Notes: generated by a model not told the origin, from the sequence alone. Counted from the first letter of the stretch, positions 51,381-61,051 are shown. The stretch: DNA of 64,000 nucleotides from an uncultured Prevotellaceae bacterium (GCA_947306175.1 CAMZFV010000009.1:1-64000); one strand, 5' to 3'. Made by a program: numbers and translations.

Positions 51381-52838
51381 ATGAAACGGCTTGTTTTATC
51401 ATTCATTATGGCTGGCTGCCTCGTTGGCATACTAAGCGCTCAGGAAGCATTTGACTCGTTATCCTATGCATTGGGTGATTATCACACTCGCCTTATAGCT
51501 GCTTCAAATCCCAATCTACAGTCTCCAGATGACTACGAGGGATATATTCGTGGCCTTCAAGAAAACTTATACATGTTCAAACAGGATAGTATCAGGGCAA
51601 AATACTATGGAAGTGGGCTGGAAACCGGCATGTATGTCTTGATGATGTTGGAAAATAACCCAGTACTTACTAGTGATTGTATTTATAAGAACTGTATAAT
51701 AAATGGAGTGCGAAAGGTTATAAATGGAGAGGTTTGCCTACCCCAAGACACAATTGGTGTAGATTTGTTTTTAACCCAATTTGAGGATATTGGCAGTAGC
51801 AAGAATCACCACGAAGAGACGTGCCAATTATGCAGTGCCTTTGGTGTCATGTTGGCTATGTATCCCGAATCGGCCGAATCATATGATTTACAGTTTATCG
51901 GTCCCGACAGTATAGTCAACCATCAAGCCTATGCTAATGGTATTTTGGAAATGCTTAAGAATGACGACAGTTATACTATTGGCAAATTGTATGCGTACAT
52001 GATTTTGTCAACTCTAGATCAGATGTCAGGATCTGGTAGACATAATTATGATTTCGAAGTTATGGTTGATGCCGCACGCGCTGCATTAGGGCTGACCGAG
52101 CGCAAAATGTCGTTTGAAGAAGTGAATCGATTTTTCATGAATGGATTATCATATCAGCAGCCGATCGAGAATGGAAACAACGATGAAAACATTGCTGATG
52201 AAACCATCGTGGCTATTGATGATGTAGAAAAAGATGAATCAAAAGAACTGTTAAGAAATCCTATAGTTCAAGGCTATAGCCTTAGCGGACGGCTTACCAT
52301 CAAGGGGACCAAGGGCAAAAAGAATCCAGCCATGGTGTGGACCGTCACACTAACTGACTGTGACAGTCTCATCCACATGATCACTGTTACTGACCAGAAT
52401 GGAGAATACCGTTTTGATAATTTGCCGTCAGGTTCCTATAAGGTTAAATTTATAGAGCCCTTAGGTCTGAAGCGCGTGTATCAAGTCAAGTTGAAGAACA
52501 AGGATAAAGCATTCAACCAAACTTTCAAAGAAGACGGTTCAGATTATGTCAGCCAAGCCCAAAGGGACATTTTTATGGGATGTCCTGTAATTCATGTTGT
52601 TCAAGGTGATATACAAGCGGTCTATGTTGGTGAATATGACTATAAGAGTTTTTATGAAAAATTTGGTGTGCGGATTGTCGACTGGGGTGATGTCATCCCG
52701 TGTGATCCACAAGTGTTCGCTAACTATAATAAGAGGATTTTCGATTATCTGGATGAAACATTTGGTGACGAATGGCGTAGCACTGAATGGTTACAAATCC
52801 TCAAGACTGTCGAGGGCTTTAATTATTGGCGTCCATAA
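51381..52838 (+). CDS. secreted multidomain hypothetical protein with carboxypeptidase-regulatory-like domain
   Basis: A 485-residue exported protein with a signal peptide ending ILSAQ. The N-terminal part (about 21-250) has two regions beginning DSLSYALGDYHTRLIAAS, which recalls the helical dimerisation domain of FKBP-type isomerases but without a catalytic domain. Residues about 300-370 form a Cna_B/CarboxypepD_reg-like beta sandwich (SLSGRLTIKGTKGKKNPAMV, VTDQNGEYRFDNLPSGSYKV). The C-terminal 110 residues contain conserved-looking VVQGDIQAVYVGEYDYKSFY. Role unknown. It is co-directional with the DKNYY protein 27 bases downstream. Confidence 0.65.
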   Translation: MKRLVLSFIMAGCLVGILSAQEAFDSLSYALGDYHTRLIAASNPNLQSPDDYEGYIRGLQENLYMFKQDSIRAKYYGSGLETGMYVLMMLENNPVLTSDCIYKNCIINGVRKVINGEVCLPQDTIGVDLFLTQFEDIGSSKNHHEETCQLCSAFGVMLAMYPESAESYDLQFIGPDSIVNHQAYANGILEMLKNDDSYTIGKLYAYMILSTLDQMSGSGRHNYDFEVMVDAARAALGLTERKMSFEEVNRFFMNGLSYQQPIENGNNDENIADETIVAIDDVEKDESKELLRNPIVQGYSLSGRLTIKGTKGKKNPAMVWTVTLTDCDSLIHMITVTDQNGEYRFDNLPSGSYKVKFIEPLGLKRVYQVKLKNKDKAFNQTFKEDGSDYVSQAQRDIFMGCPVIHVVQGDIQAVYVGEYDYKSFYEKFGVRIVDWGDVIPCDPQVFANYNKRIFDYLDETFGDEWRSTEWLQILKTVEGFNYWRP

Positions 52839-52865
52839 ATAAGAACTATAAAACCAACTTATCAA

Positions 52866-53414
52866 ATGAAGCAACATATCAATATAGTCGTCATTATTCT
52901 CATTGGCGTTCTCATCGCTCCATGCTATGCGTGTTCCAGAGGCGGTAGTATCGTTGATCAAGGTAAATGGACAAAGATATCTTCGTTCGAAGATTCCGTA
53001 GTAAAAGACACTTACGCCCTTATAGACGGTAAAATATACTATGGCGGCTTTGACCGTGCATTCTACGACAGTGTCCTTTGTTCAAGGCCTGAAGCCGATT
53101 TGCCATATTTGAAAGAGGCAGATGTGGAAACATTTGAAGTCTGTGAAAATTCGTGTTATGCCAGGGATGCTCATCATGTTTATGCACCGTTACAGCTTGA
53201 ATACCTGGATGGAGAAAAGTATGGAGGATACTATGCTGTGCAATATGTCATCAAGAATGCTGATCCTCAAAACTTCAAAATCATCCGAAACAATTATGCT
53301 GTCAGTGGTCATCACATGTATTATGAAGGCCAAGAGATTTCATGGCGAGACGATGTTCTTGATCCCTCTATACCAATCAACGATGATTTCATTCTCCTGA
53401 ATGAGTACAAATGA
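52866..53414 (+). CDS. DKNYY-like secreted protein
   Basis: A 182-residue exported protein; the signal has a lipobox-like CYACS. The repeating pattern of a Tyr-rich turn followed by a position-residue strand (KIYYGGFDRAFYDSVLCS, EVCENSCYARDAHHVYAPLQ, FKIIRNNYAVSGHHMYYEGQ) fits the DKNYY family. That family is common in toxin-immunity loci. It is shorter than the DKNYY protein at 56,296. Confidence 0.65.
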   Translation: MKQHINIVVIILIGVLIAPCYACSRGGSIVDQGKWTKISSFEDSVVKDTYALIDGKIYYGGFDRAFYDSVLCSRPEADLPYLKEADVETFEVCENSCYARDAHHVYAPLQLEYLDGEKYGGYYAVQYVIKNADPQNFKIIRNNYAVSGHHMYYEGQEISWRDDVLDPSIPINDDFILLNEYK

Positions 53415-53507
53415 AAAGCAAGAACAAAACAAATTATACATCAAAACGGTCCCTTTTTCTTTCTAAATATATAAAAATTATCCTGAGATATTAAAAGCTT
53501 TGGGCTT

Positions 53508-54284
53508 ATGAAAACTATACGACAAATATCGGGCTATTGGGAACCTAATCAAATCAGAATTCTTCATGATTTTGGCATTGATGTGAATGAAGGTATTCAG
53601 AGCTTTATTATTGAAGAAGATGAAGTGTATCATCAGTTGGAACCTCTTCTGGCAGAGTGGAATATATTGAATACACGCAGTTTCATTTTCTCTGATCAAG
53701 AGATTAAGACTGCATCGTATTGTGTTCTGAAAGGATGGCATGAAGTAGGTTATCCTATGCCCGATGGCAACAATGGTTATATACATTTGACTTATGACGA
53801 CTGTAAGTTGTGTCATCATTGTTTTTGCGGCTTGGTACAAAAGAGTTCATTCAGAATCAAGATTATTCCCAAGTGGAACATCTGGGGTCTTAATTGGATT
53901 TATGATGAACTATTTACAAGAAGAGAGATATATGATGACTTTTTTTCTTCATATGGCATTGGCTATAAGGATGTTAGAGACTATAAAACTGACAACATCA
54001 TAAATGGTGTAGTACAATTATTGATACCGGTTGCTGATGAATCTCTTGATTTGTCGAAATATGATAAAACCATTTGTTCTGTCTGTGGAATGACAAAATA
54101 TGGGGCCAAAGATAACGGTTTCTTTCCAGTATATAAAAATCAGACATTTCATATATTTAAAACGAAAGAGTTCTTTGGCTATGATGGGAATTGTTTTAGG
54201 AAAATTATAGTTTCTTCAGATATGCGAGAAGCCCTTGTAGAGAGGAAACTATTCAAACTGCATGATTTTATACCATGTAAGTGA
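53508..54284 (+). CDS. cytosolic hypothetical protein coupled to an LRR protein
   Basis: A 258-residue soluble protein. It starts IRQISGYWEPNQIRILHDFG and holds paired Cys motifs (YDDCKLCHHCFCGLVQKSSF and KTICSVCGMTKYG) that may bind zinc. Family not assigned. It overlaps the LRR gene by four bases (GTGA). Together the two look like a small operon for cytosolic protection or regulation. Confidence 0.6.
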   Translation: MKTIRQISGYWEPNQIRILHDFGIDVNEGIQSFIIEEDEVYHQLEPLLAEWNILNTRSFIFSDQEIKTASYCVLKGWHEVGYPMPDGNNGYIHLTYDDCKLCHHCFCGLVQKSSFRIKIIPKWNIWGLNWIYDELFTRREIYDDFFSSYGIGYKDVRDYKTDNIINGVVQLLIPVADESLDLSKYDKTICSVCGMTKYGAKDNGFFPVYKNQTFHIFKTKEFFGYDGNCFRKIIVSSDMREALVERKLFKLHDFIPCK

Positions 54285-55249
54285 AATCTATAAAACTTAA
54301 GAGTAAGGAACAGTTATCAATCATGATTCTAAACAAGAAATACAAAATAGTCACCTCTAATCCCTATACCAATGAAGTCTTACATGGTAGAGGGTTAGTC
54401 ATAAGATCAAAATGGAAAGATTCTTATGCTACCGCCATTGCTAATCACGGTATCAAACATCTGTTCCTAAACTATAGCTTAGGATGGGAATGTGATGATT
54501 ATTCTTTCCTTGCCTCAATGACTGGAATAAAAAGTGTTGATATCATCGACTGCCATTCTCGAGGAATCGAGGCCATTGAATATCTTGCCGACATCGAGAC
54601 ATTAAGTCTGAATGTACCTGATGCTTATGACATTGATTATCGTAAGTTCAATGGCTTGAAGACTCTCTTTTGTTACGGGAGAAAAACTAATGGATCTTTG
54701 TATGAGTGCAGATCTTTAGAAGAATTGTATATCGATGAGTTTCGGAGTGCCAATAGTCAACTAATTGGGTATTTGAGAAGTCTCAAAAGATTGACTATTG
54801 CTAATTCAGATTTATCAGATTTGAGCTTTTTATGTGGTCTGAATGAGCTAACTCATTTGGCTCTTATTAATTGTAAAGCGATTACATCATTCAAGCCTAT
54901 TTCATTCCTTCACTATCTCAATAGATTGGAGATTAGAGGTTCGAGAATTCATGACGTTTCTTTCTTGGGGGATGTTACATCATTATCATTAGAAACGTTA
55001 ATAATTGAGACTGATTATTTGGATTCGATAGGCCCGATGAAGAATCTGACATCTTTGAAAGCACTTGCTCTTATTGGCAGCAAGATGGTAATCAAGGATG
55101 GCGATTTAACTGCGATTAATTCATTGAAGAATCTTTCAATGCTTAATATCCCAAACAGGATGATATATAGTCATCAGATTCACAATTATTGGAACTGGAA
55201 AGACTATGGGGCACATTCTCAGGTCTGGATAACACCCAAGACCAAATGA
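54281..55249 (+). CDS. leucine-rich-repeat cytosolic protein
   Basis: A 322-residue protein with irregular LRRs from about 60 to 290: HLFLNYSLGWECDDYSFLAS, VDIIDCHSRGIEAIEYLADI, LKRLTIANSDLSDLSFLCGL, LTHLALINCKAITSFKPISF, LNRLEIRGSRIHDVSFLGDV. No signal peptide. Such solenoids in toxin arrays act as immunity proteins. I use the GTG at 54,281 because it overlaps the upstream stop by four bases; ATG 54,323 is an alternative. Confidence 0.75.
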   Translation: MKSIKLKSKEQLSIMILNKKYKIVTSNPYTNEVLHGRGLVIRSKWKDSYATAIANHGIKHLFLNYSLGWECDDYSFLASMTGIKSVDIIDCHSRGIEAIEYLADIETLSLNVPDAYDIDYRKFNGLKTLFCYGRKTNGSLYECRSLEELYIDEFRSANSQLIGYLRSLKRLTIANSDLSDLSFLCGLNELTHLALINCKAITSFKPISFLHYLNRLEIRGSRIHDVSFLGDVTSLSLETLIIETDYLDSIGPMKNLTSLKALALIGSKMVIKDGDLTAINSLKNLSMLNIPNRMIYSHQIHNYWNWKDYGAHSQVWITPKTK

Positions 55250-55329
55250 GCGATTAATATGTTTAATTCGTGGTGTGTTTAAGGTTGAAAAGATTGGATT
55301 ACTCTGCCATAATCTATTAGTAAGACAAA

Positions 55330-55866
55330 ATGAAACAGTTCTTCAACATAGTTAGACCTTTGAAAAAGGTGTTAGGCTTCAAAGGAGCGTCGCCCCAAGA
55401 GAAAACTGAAGCTTTTTCAGAAACAGATCGTTTTAAGGCATGTGGCGTCTTTATGACAACTACAGCCTATAAAGTGGTGACTGAGTACAACCTTGATTAT
55501 GGTTACTACCGCTCTGCGGAACCATTTTTCGTTGTCAAAACTGAAAAGGAGTTGTTGAAGGCAATTAAAGATGCACTTGAAGCCAGTTGGTACGTCGGTG
55601 CTTGTATCAACCTTTCAACCAAGGATTACTTGAAACGCTTGAAGGAACGGTCATTCAAGCATCTATATCACAACTCCACAAGTTGCTTTATTAGATTAAA
55701 AGGCAATAGGTTAGAAATAACAAAGTATGAGTTGCATCCCAGTGGCCACTATCTTCAAGAGAACCTTGATAAGGTCAATCTCTTGATTGACGAAGTGGGT
55801 TGGGATGGTGCACTACAGGTCATTTTGAACATCCTCAATCAAGAAAACGATTCAAAAAGCAGATGA
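55330..55866 (+). CDS. cytosolic hypothetical, immunity-like
   Basis: A 178-residue protein. The N-terminal MKQFFNIVRPLKKVLGFKG resembles the MKQFI leader of nearby lipoproteins but continues as a soluble domain (YYRSAEPFFVVKTEKELLKA, SWYVGACINLSTKDYLKRLK, VGWDGALQVILNIL). The size, and the ATGA overlap with a membrane protein, suggest an immunity gene pair. No family assigned. Confidence 0.6.
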   Translation: MKQFFNIVRPLKKVLGFKGASPQEKTEAFSETDRFKACGVFMTTTAYKVVTEYNLDYGYYRSAEPFFVVKTEKELLKAIKDALEASWYVGACINLSTKDYLKRLKERSFKHLYHNSTSCFIRLKGNRLEITKYELHPSGHYLQENLDKVNLLIDEVGWDGALQVILNILNQENDSKSR

Positions 55867-56210
55867 AACTGATATTTAAAATAATCCTTACTGAGTTGAT
55901 GCTGTGCTTTATCTACATGCTTGTGGTTAGTGCAGTGAATGCTTGCTTTCCGTTCTTAGTACGCGGATATGAACCGGGCGGAACAACAATCTTCGGGCTG
56001 GCAGTATTGTTTGTAGCTCAGTTTGCCAGTTTGATTTTATTGGGCTATTTGAAACCTCTGTGGTTCGGGGTCATTCCCGCAGCGCTCATAGTATGGTATT
56101 GGATAAACGCAATGTCAGGTATGCCTCACCGCTCATGGGCATTCATGGCGTTATCGCTGGCGCTTTTTGCAATACACTTTTATGTCATGAAAAGGATCCT
56201 GCGAGAGTAA
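55863..56210 (+). CDS. small four-TM membrane protein
   Basis: A 115-residue protein. ATG 55,863 overlaps the previous stop by four bases and gives a proper N-terminal helix (MKLIFKIILTELMLCFIYML). Three more helices follow. No family recognised. Confidence 0.6.
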   Translation: MKLIFKIILTELMLCFIYMLVVSAVNACFPFLVRGYEPGGTTIFGLAVLFVAQFASLILLGYLKPLWFGVIPAALIVWYWINAMSGMPHRSWAFMALSLALFAIHFYVMKRILRE

Positions 56211-56295
56211 CATTAGCTTTCACAGAAATGAAGTCTATATTGGCAAAAATGATAAAAACTCAATTGTGTTTTTCAACATATACAAAAAGAAGGCT

Positions 56296-57327
56296 ATGAA
56301 TAAGTGGGTTAAAATCTTCATTATCGTAATACTTATACTTTGGGTAGGGATGTACTTTGGTACTCTTTTCCCGATTCCTCGGGGACATTGCATTAATGCT
56401 AACCAAAGTAAATACTATTTTAAGAATATCTGGGGTGTTTATTATATCTCAGTAGAACATCGCCTTAATTTGATTGAATTTGGTCATTGGGGTTATCTGA
56501 AGGGTGTCGATTACAATAGTTTTGTTATTCTTGATAGTGATTGGGCCAAAGACAAAAACACGGTTTGGAATGGCTCTGATGTCTTGCACGGTGCCGATGT
56601 GGCCTCTTTCCATATTGACAAAAGTGGTCTTGCCAAAGACCGATTCCATGTTTATGTGTATGACCCATATCAACTCAAGATGCGTCCCACAGTTTGTGGG
56701 ATTGATGTTGAAACAGCTGAGCATTTTGTGTTTAAGCATAATGGGCAAGACTGGACTTGGTTGCGAGATGATAAACATGTCTATCTTGATGAGCAGGTGG
56801 TAGATGTTGATAGGGATTCATTTAAGCCACTGGGCGATTCTTATTGGTGGATTGATAAGGATTGGGTTTATAATGACTATTGGGATCCTGAAATCAAGAG
56901 AAATGTATTGGCAAAGGTGGATTCGGTTCATGCCCCATTAGACACGTTCTCTCCTGGATGTCACTATTTAAGAAATGGCTCTAATATAATCTTTCTTGGG
57001 AAAGTGATACTCCGAAATGTTGAGTTGAAGCGATTTGAAGAGGTGGGCGTTGACAAGTGCATCATCAATGATATGCTTTTTGATAATGGCGAGCAGATTC
57101 TTAAGGATTCACTCAATGTGAACGAAGCACATTTCTATTTCTATGGACACATAGCGGCCGATAAGCGGCACGTTTTCTATGGACGTGAGTTACTCAAGGA
57201 TGTTGATGCCGCTTCATTCCGTGAAATAAGCGATGAGGTATTTGAAGACAGGAACTATATCTACACAATCAATATCGAGTCTATGAATACGTCTTATCCT
57301 TTTGACAAAAAGAAAAAGAATCAATGA
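56296..57327 (+). CDS. DKNYY-family membrane-anchored protein
   Basis: A 343-residue protein with an N-terminal membrane anchor (WVKIFIIVILILWVGMYFGT) and a long DKNYY-type region. The repeats contain the strand-turn signature of position, Asp/Lys and Tyr (DYNSFVILDSDWAKDKNTVW, HIDKSGLAKDRFHVYVYDPY, RDSFKPLGDSYWWIDKDWVY, HIAADKRHVFYGRELLKDVD). The family is typical of toxin-immunity neighbourhoods and has no known enzyme activity. ATG 56,296 is preferred over 56,266. It overlaps the next gene by four bases. Confidence 0.75.
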   Translation: MNKWVKIFIIVILILWVGMYFGTLFPIPRGHCINANQSKYYFKNIWGVYYISVEHRLNLIEFGHWGYLKGVDYNSFVILDSDWAKDKNTVWNGSDVLHGADVASFHIDKSGLAKDRFHVYVYDPYQLKMRPTVCGIDVETAEHFVFKHNGQDWTWLRDDKHVYLDEQVVDVDRDSFKPLGDSYWWIDKDWVYNDYWDPEIKRNVLAKVDSVHAPLDTFSPGCHYLRNGSNIIFLGKVILRNVELKRFEEVGVDKCIINDMLFDNGEQILKDSLNVNEAHFYFYGHIAADKRHVFYGRELLKDVDAASFREISDEVFEDRNYIYTINIESMNTSYPFDKKKKNQ

Positions 57328-57518
57328 AAACTACAAGAACGATGGAAACAATTAAGACACTTTTGAAATGTTGTTTGACATTTGTTGTTATGTTAATTGG
57401 GGCATACGCAGCGATGTTTGCCTTTGATTCGTCTTCATGGATTAGCAGTCTGAGTATACTGGTGCCTATCGTCTTGTTTATGGGTGCAATACTATATCTC
57501 ATTTGGAAAAAGGACTGA
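57324..57518 (+). CDS. small two-TM membrane protein
   Basis: A 64-residue protein with two helices (TLLKCCLTFVVMLIGAYAAM, ISSLSILVPIVLFMGAILYL) and a short basic end. It is translationally coupled (ATGA) to the DKNYY gene. The next sequence is a decayed gene remnant. Confidence 0.6.
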   Translation: MKTTRTMETIKTLLKCCLTFVVMLIGAYAAMFAFDSSSWISSLSILVPIVLFMGAILYLIWKKD

Positions 57519-57550
57519 CCTTACATCAAATTAAAGGTTCATTTGAAGAT

Positions 57551-57679
57551 AAACAATTCATAGAAAAGGAGTGGAAGGTCAAGCAAATTAAGACAATCCA
57601 AATCCACCCTGAAGGAAAGAGAGCTCTTGACACAAAAGGTAAGCCTCACCAAATTCGCCTAAGTATCGAGACGGAATAG
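57551..57679 (+). pseudogene. 3' remnant of a lipoprotein gene like 59,495-60,475
   Basis: The frame FIEKEWKVKQIKTIQIHPEG, ending KPHQIRLSIETE and TAG, matches the last 40 codons of the lipoprotein at 59,495-60,475. Nothing upstream is related. It is followed after 17 bases by a copy of the gene that also follows the complete version. It therefore records a module duplication whose 5' part was deleted. Confidence 0.85.
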
Positions 57680-57696
57680 AGCAAAGGTATTAGATT

Positions 57697-58215
57697 ATGC
57701 GAAGAATTTTGATGATCATATTAGGGTTTATACTTGCCATTGCTTGCTTTGTCGCATTTGTGTATCTGTTCCAACCTACGGGATCGTTCTTCTGTGACTT
57801 CTCAAGCGATGACGCTACCGAACATTCTTTCAACGATACAGTCTTTTATCTCTTTCAAGACGTACCCATTGAAGATGCCAGAGTCTATATTGCTGTGGCT
57901 CCTGATGATAGAGACAACCTGCCATTTTTGCAGGGCTACTCTAATGTGATATATTCATCACGCCCTGATGTCGTGAAGGAATTTGCCAAATCGGCGGTAT
58001 TCAAAAAGACCTCTGGCGATTTGACTACCGTCCAGAGTTGGCTTTACATCACCAATGGCAATAAGGTTGTATTTAAGTCACCAATTGTTATTTCATCGAC
58101 TTGCGTGGGTCTTCAGAATAGTTCAACAGGTTGGGCCGAAGCACAAAACCCTTCTGCCCTTCTTGAAATACTGGCTCTTTTTGACTCGCCAACCATACCG
58201 ATCTTTTTGTTTTAA
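57697..58215 (+). CDS. membrane-anchored hypothetical, duplicate of 60,492
   Basis: A 172-residue protein with an N-terminal membrane segment (ILMIILGFILAIACFVAFVY) and an extracytoplasmic domain (NDTVFYLFQDVPIEDARVYI, APDDRDNLPFLQGYSNVIYS, NSSTGWAEAQNP). It differs from the copy at 60,492-61,010 at about two dozen residues, mostly in the first third. Family unknown; the Asp-rich loop could bind metal. Confidence 0.7.
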   Translation: MRRILMIILGFILAIACFVAFVYLFQPTGSFFCDFSSDDATEHSFNDTVFYLFQDVPIEDARVYIAVAPDDRDNLPFLQGYSNVIYSSRPDVVKEFAKSAVFKKTSGDLTTVQSWLYITNGNKVVFKSPIVISSTCVGLQNSSTGWAEAQNPSALLEILALFDSPTIPIFLF

Positions 58216-58278
58216 ACATATAGCTTGATTGAATCCACAAAAGTAGCTAACTTTGTTACTATCAATAAATGAATTCAT

Positions 58279-58857
58279 ATGAAACAGTTCATCAACAGAA
58301 CCGCCTCATTATTACTTATAGCGTCAATAATTCTATTCTGTTCATGTTCACGAAATATGGAGAGTAAGGAAGGGAGTGACAATACAGCGAACGATAACAT
58401 AGTGAAAGAGTTGTCGCTTTCTAAAGATTTAGGCTTGGACAGTGTCGTTATTTTTTGTGATGTAAACATGTGGGTTAGTGAATTCAGATTCCTGATGAAG
58501 GATTCTGTAACTATGTTATTTGGGAGAGTGTATTTTGAAAAATGGAAATCGCCAATTGAATTATCGGAGAAAGATAGAAACCAATTAATTGATTACATTA
58601 ATGGCTTCTTTGTCAGTAAAGACTACGATATCATTGCCAGAAAGCATAAAACCAATGAATTTATTGAAGGTGAATTCACCGAGATTGATGTTATCTTATA
58701 TAGAGATGGGAAAAAGAATAAAAACCATATAAGTACAAGACCCACTACTCTAGATGGATATTCTATTGAATTCTCAAAAGAGTTTCAAGATTTTAGGCAT
58801 ATGCTTCATGAATTGGCTCTAGAGTATAGAAAATCAGTTATTGATAATGGAGACTAA
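58279..58857 (+). CDS. lipoprotein, duplicate of 63,343
   Basis: A 192-residue lipoprotein. The leader MKQFINRTASLLLIASIILF ends at the lipobox FCSC. The mature domain has SVVIFCDVNMWVSEFRFLMK, FEKWKSPIELSEKDRNQLID and EGEFTEIDVILYRDGKKN. It is nearly the same as the gene at 63,343-63,921, with about 27 changes clustered near the lipobox. A TAACTTTG box lies at 58,248-58,255. Family unknown. Confidence 0.7.
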   Translation: MKQFINRTASLLLIASIILFCSCSRNMESKEGSDNTANDNIVKELSLSKDLGLDSVVIFCDVNMWVSEFRFLMKDSVTMLFGRVYFEKWKSPIELSEKDRNQLIDYINGFFVSKDYDIIARKHKTNEFIEGEFTEIDVILYRDGKKNKNHISTRPTTLDGYSIEFSKEFQDFRHMLHELALEYRKSVIDNGD

Positions 58858-58906
58858 AGAAAACAAGAATATTCACTAACTTTGCCATAATCTTAAATGG
58901 AACGAA

Positions 58907-59458
58907 ATGAAAAAGAAAATCAAATATTCAATAATAACGATGATTGCTATTGTGGCGATTATTGTTGACATCATTTGGGACCTTCTTTTGTGGGTAAATG
59001 CTTACGTCGATGGCAAATACCTTATTGAGCCCTATGGCAATCATTATATTGATGACACCTATTATATGAGAATAGGTAGTTTGTCTATTGCAATGTTCAT
59101 CAACCTGGGTGTAGCCATTGTTGCACTATGTCTGCCCTGGAGAAAGAATAACGACAAGGATAAACCACCAGTTCATAAACCGGCTCAAAATGGTTTTTGC
59201 AAGGTTTGTGGATATAAACTAAACTACCTGCCGTGGGGTGAAGATGGGGAAACACCATGCTTTGACATCTGCCCCTGTTGTGGCGTTGAGTTTGGCAATG
59301 AGGATTATACCGAAGAATCGCTAAAAGAATATCGTGCGAAATGGATCAGTGAAGGCGCCCATTGGTTTGACCCCAATTTGCAGCCCCAAACCTGGTCTTT
59401 GCAAGAACAAATATCCAATATCAGACCTGATTCAGAGGATTTGCATATAGCAGAATGA
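58907..59458 (+). CDS. CPCC-family Cys-rich protein with membrane anchor
   Basis: A 183-residue protein. Two N-terminal helices (about 8-32 and 60-78) are followed by a Cys-rich domain with Cys98-x-x-Cys101 and CPCC at 122-125 (ICPCCGVEFGNEDY), then EYRAKWISEGAHWFDPN. The CPCC family (PF14206) has a zinc-binding knuckle and occurs in toxin-immunity loci. The helix 2 DNA is shared with the small protein at 45,813. A TAACTTTG box lies at 58,877-58,884. Confidence 0.8.
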   Translation: MKKKIKYSIITMIAIVAIIVDIIWDLLLWVNAYVDGKYLIEPYGNHYIDDTYYMRIGSLSIAMFINLGVAIVALCLPWRKNNDKDKPPVHKPAQNGFCKVCGYKLNYLPWGEDGETPCFDICPCCGVEFGNEDYTEESLKEYRAKWISEGAHWFDPNLQPQTWSLQEQISNIRPDSEDLHIAE

Positions 59459-59494
59459 ATTGCGAATTATACCATTAATAATAGATTAATCGAA

Positions 59495-60475
59495 ATGAAA
59501 CAGTTCATCAAAATAGTAAACTCTGTTTTATTGATAGTATCATTATTGTTATTAGGATCATCTTGTTCGACTCTCAATATAAAGAATATTGAGAAAAAGT
59601 TGATAACGAAGAACCCTGGCAGCGTGGCCATAAGTATATCAACCACATACCTGCCAGCAAAGACTGTTTGGTACTACACTGCAGACTCTATCTTTGTCTT
59701 TAAAAAGACATTAAACAGGAACCAAATTGCTCAAGACAAATATGGTTTGGATAAGTCTTTACATAATAGCCTTTTCTTCAAAGAACTTGTTGATGTTGAA
59801 GCGCTGGAAAACGATATTTATAAGCACTGTGGTTATGTTTTGGATGGCGATGAGTTAACTTTGACATTGGCAAAAGACTCAAAGACAATTCAGAAATCAT
59901 TTTTTATAGACATTGATCGTTTTGTATCAGCCTCCTTTGACCATGATGTGTTGAATACCATTAAGAGTGATATCATCACATACTCTCTATGGCCACTTTT
60001 GAAAGAGTACAACAAAGTGAAGGCCCATGAAGTCTTATGGGTCATTGATGGTATTGCAGCAGACATGTACGACCCTCTGCTCAGTGATGACATTGACATC
60101 ATCTGTGACAGCATCCCAACCATGCTGCAACACTATTACCCGATATTCCAACAGGATTGTATTAAATGTTTTAAGACAATCATGTCAATTCCGAATTCAT
60201 GTTACGATAGCGACAGAAATACACTCATTGTCATCCAGACGAATAAAAAGAATTGGATTCGTGACTTCGAACTAAACGGCGTCTATACTACCAAGAAAAA
60301 GAAGATACCATTGGGATATTTTGCCAGCAAAACTGAACTTGACTTAAAACAATTCATAGAAAAGGAGTGGAAGGTCAAGCAAATTAAATCCTTACAAATC
60401 CACCCTGATGGTAAGAGCATCCTTGACAAAAAAGGTAAGCCTCACCAAATTTGCCTAAGTATCGAGACAGAATAG
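59495..60475 (+). CDS. lipoprotein of unknown function
   Basis: A 326-residue lipoprotein with leader MKQFIKIVNSVLLIVSLLLL and lipobox GSSC. The mature part begins NIKNIEKKLITKNPGSVAIS and has an Asp-rich helical stretch (DDIDIICDSIPTMLQHYYPI) and a C-terminal beta domain (FIEKEWKVKQIKSLQIHPDG). The last 40 codons recur as a remnant at 57,551. It is followed by the membrane protein at 60,492 at a spacing of 16 bases, matching the upstream module. Family unknown. Confidence 0.65.
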   Translation: MKQFIKIVNSVLLIVSLLLLGSSCSTLNIKNIEKKLITKNPGSVAISISTTYLPAKTVWYYTADSIFVFKKTLNRNQIAQDKYGLDKSLHNSLFFKELVDVEALENDIYKHCGYVLDGDELTLTLAKDSKTIQKSFFIDIDRFVSASFDHDVLNTIKSDIITYSLWPLLKEYNKVKAHEVLWVIDGIAADMYDPLLSDDIDIICDSIPTMLQHYYPIFQQDCIKCFKTIMSIPNSCYDSDRNTLIVIQTNKKNWIRDFELNGVYTTKKKKIPLGYFASKTELDLKQFIEKEWKVKQIKSLQIHPDGKSILDKKGKPHQICLSIETE

Positions 60476-60491
60476 AGCAAGGTATAAGAAT

Positions 60492-61010
60492 ATGCGTAGA
60501 ATTTTGATGATCATATTAGGGTTTGTGCTAGCGATTGCTTGCTTTGTCGCATTTGTATATCTATATCAACCGAGGGGGGCGTTCATCTGTGACTTTTCGG
60601 GTGATGATGCTACCAAACATTACACCAACGATTCGGTCTTCAATATCTTTCAAGACGTTCCCATTGAAGATGCCAAAGTCTATATTGCTATGGCTCCTGA
60701 TGATAGAGACAACCTGCCATTTTTGCAAGGCTACTCTAATGTTATATATTCATCAAGCCCAGATGTCGTGGCAGAATTTGCCAAATCGATGGTATTTGAA
60801 AAGACCTCAGGCGACATGGTAACTGTCGAAAGCTGGCTTTATATCACCAGTGGCAACAAGGTAGTATTTAAGTCACCAATAGTCATTTCATCGACTTGCG
60901 TGGGACTCCAGAACAGTTCAACAGGTTGGGCCGAAGCCCAAAACCCTGCTGCACTTCTTGAGATACTGGCCCTTTTTGATTCGCCAACCTTACCAATCTT
61001 TTTGTTTTAA
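60492..61010 (+). CDS. membrane-anchored hypothetical, duplicate of 57,697
   Basis: A 172-residue protein with the same plan as 57,697-58,215 (ILMIILGFVLAIACFVAFVY; VPIEDAKVYIAMAPDDRDNL). The C-terminal two thirds are almost identical in DNA and protein. Differences near the N-terminus and in the middle suggest diversification after duplication. Confidence 0.7.
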   Translation: MRRILMIILGFVLAIACFVAFVYLYQPRGAFICDFSGDDATKHYTNDSVFNIFQDVPIEDAKVYIAMAPDDRDNLPFLQGYSNVIYSSSPDVVAEFAKSMVFEKTSGDMVTVESWLYITSGNKVVFKSPIVISSTCVGLQNSSTGWAEAQNPAALLEILALFDSPTLPIFLF

Positions 61011-61051
61011 ACGTATAACTTGATTGTATCGACAATAGTCGTAATTATTTA

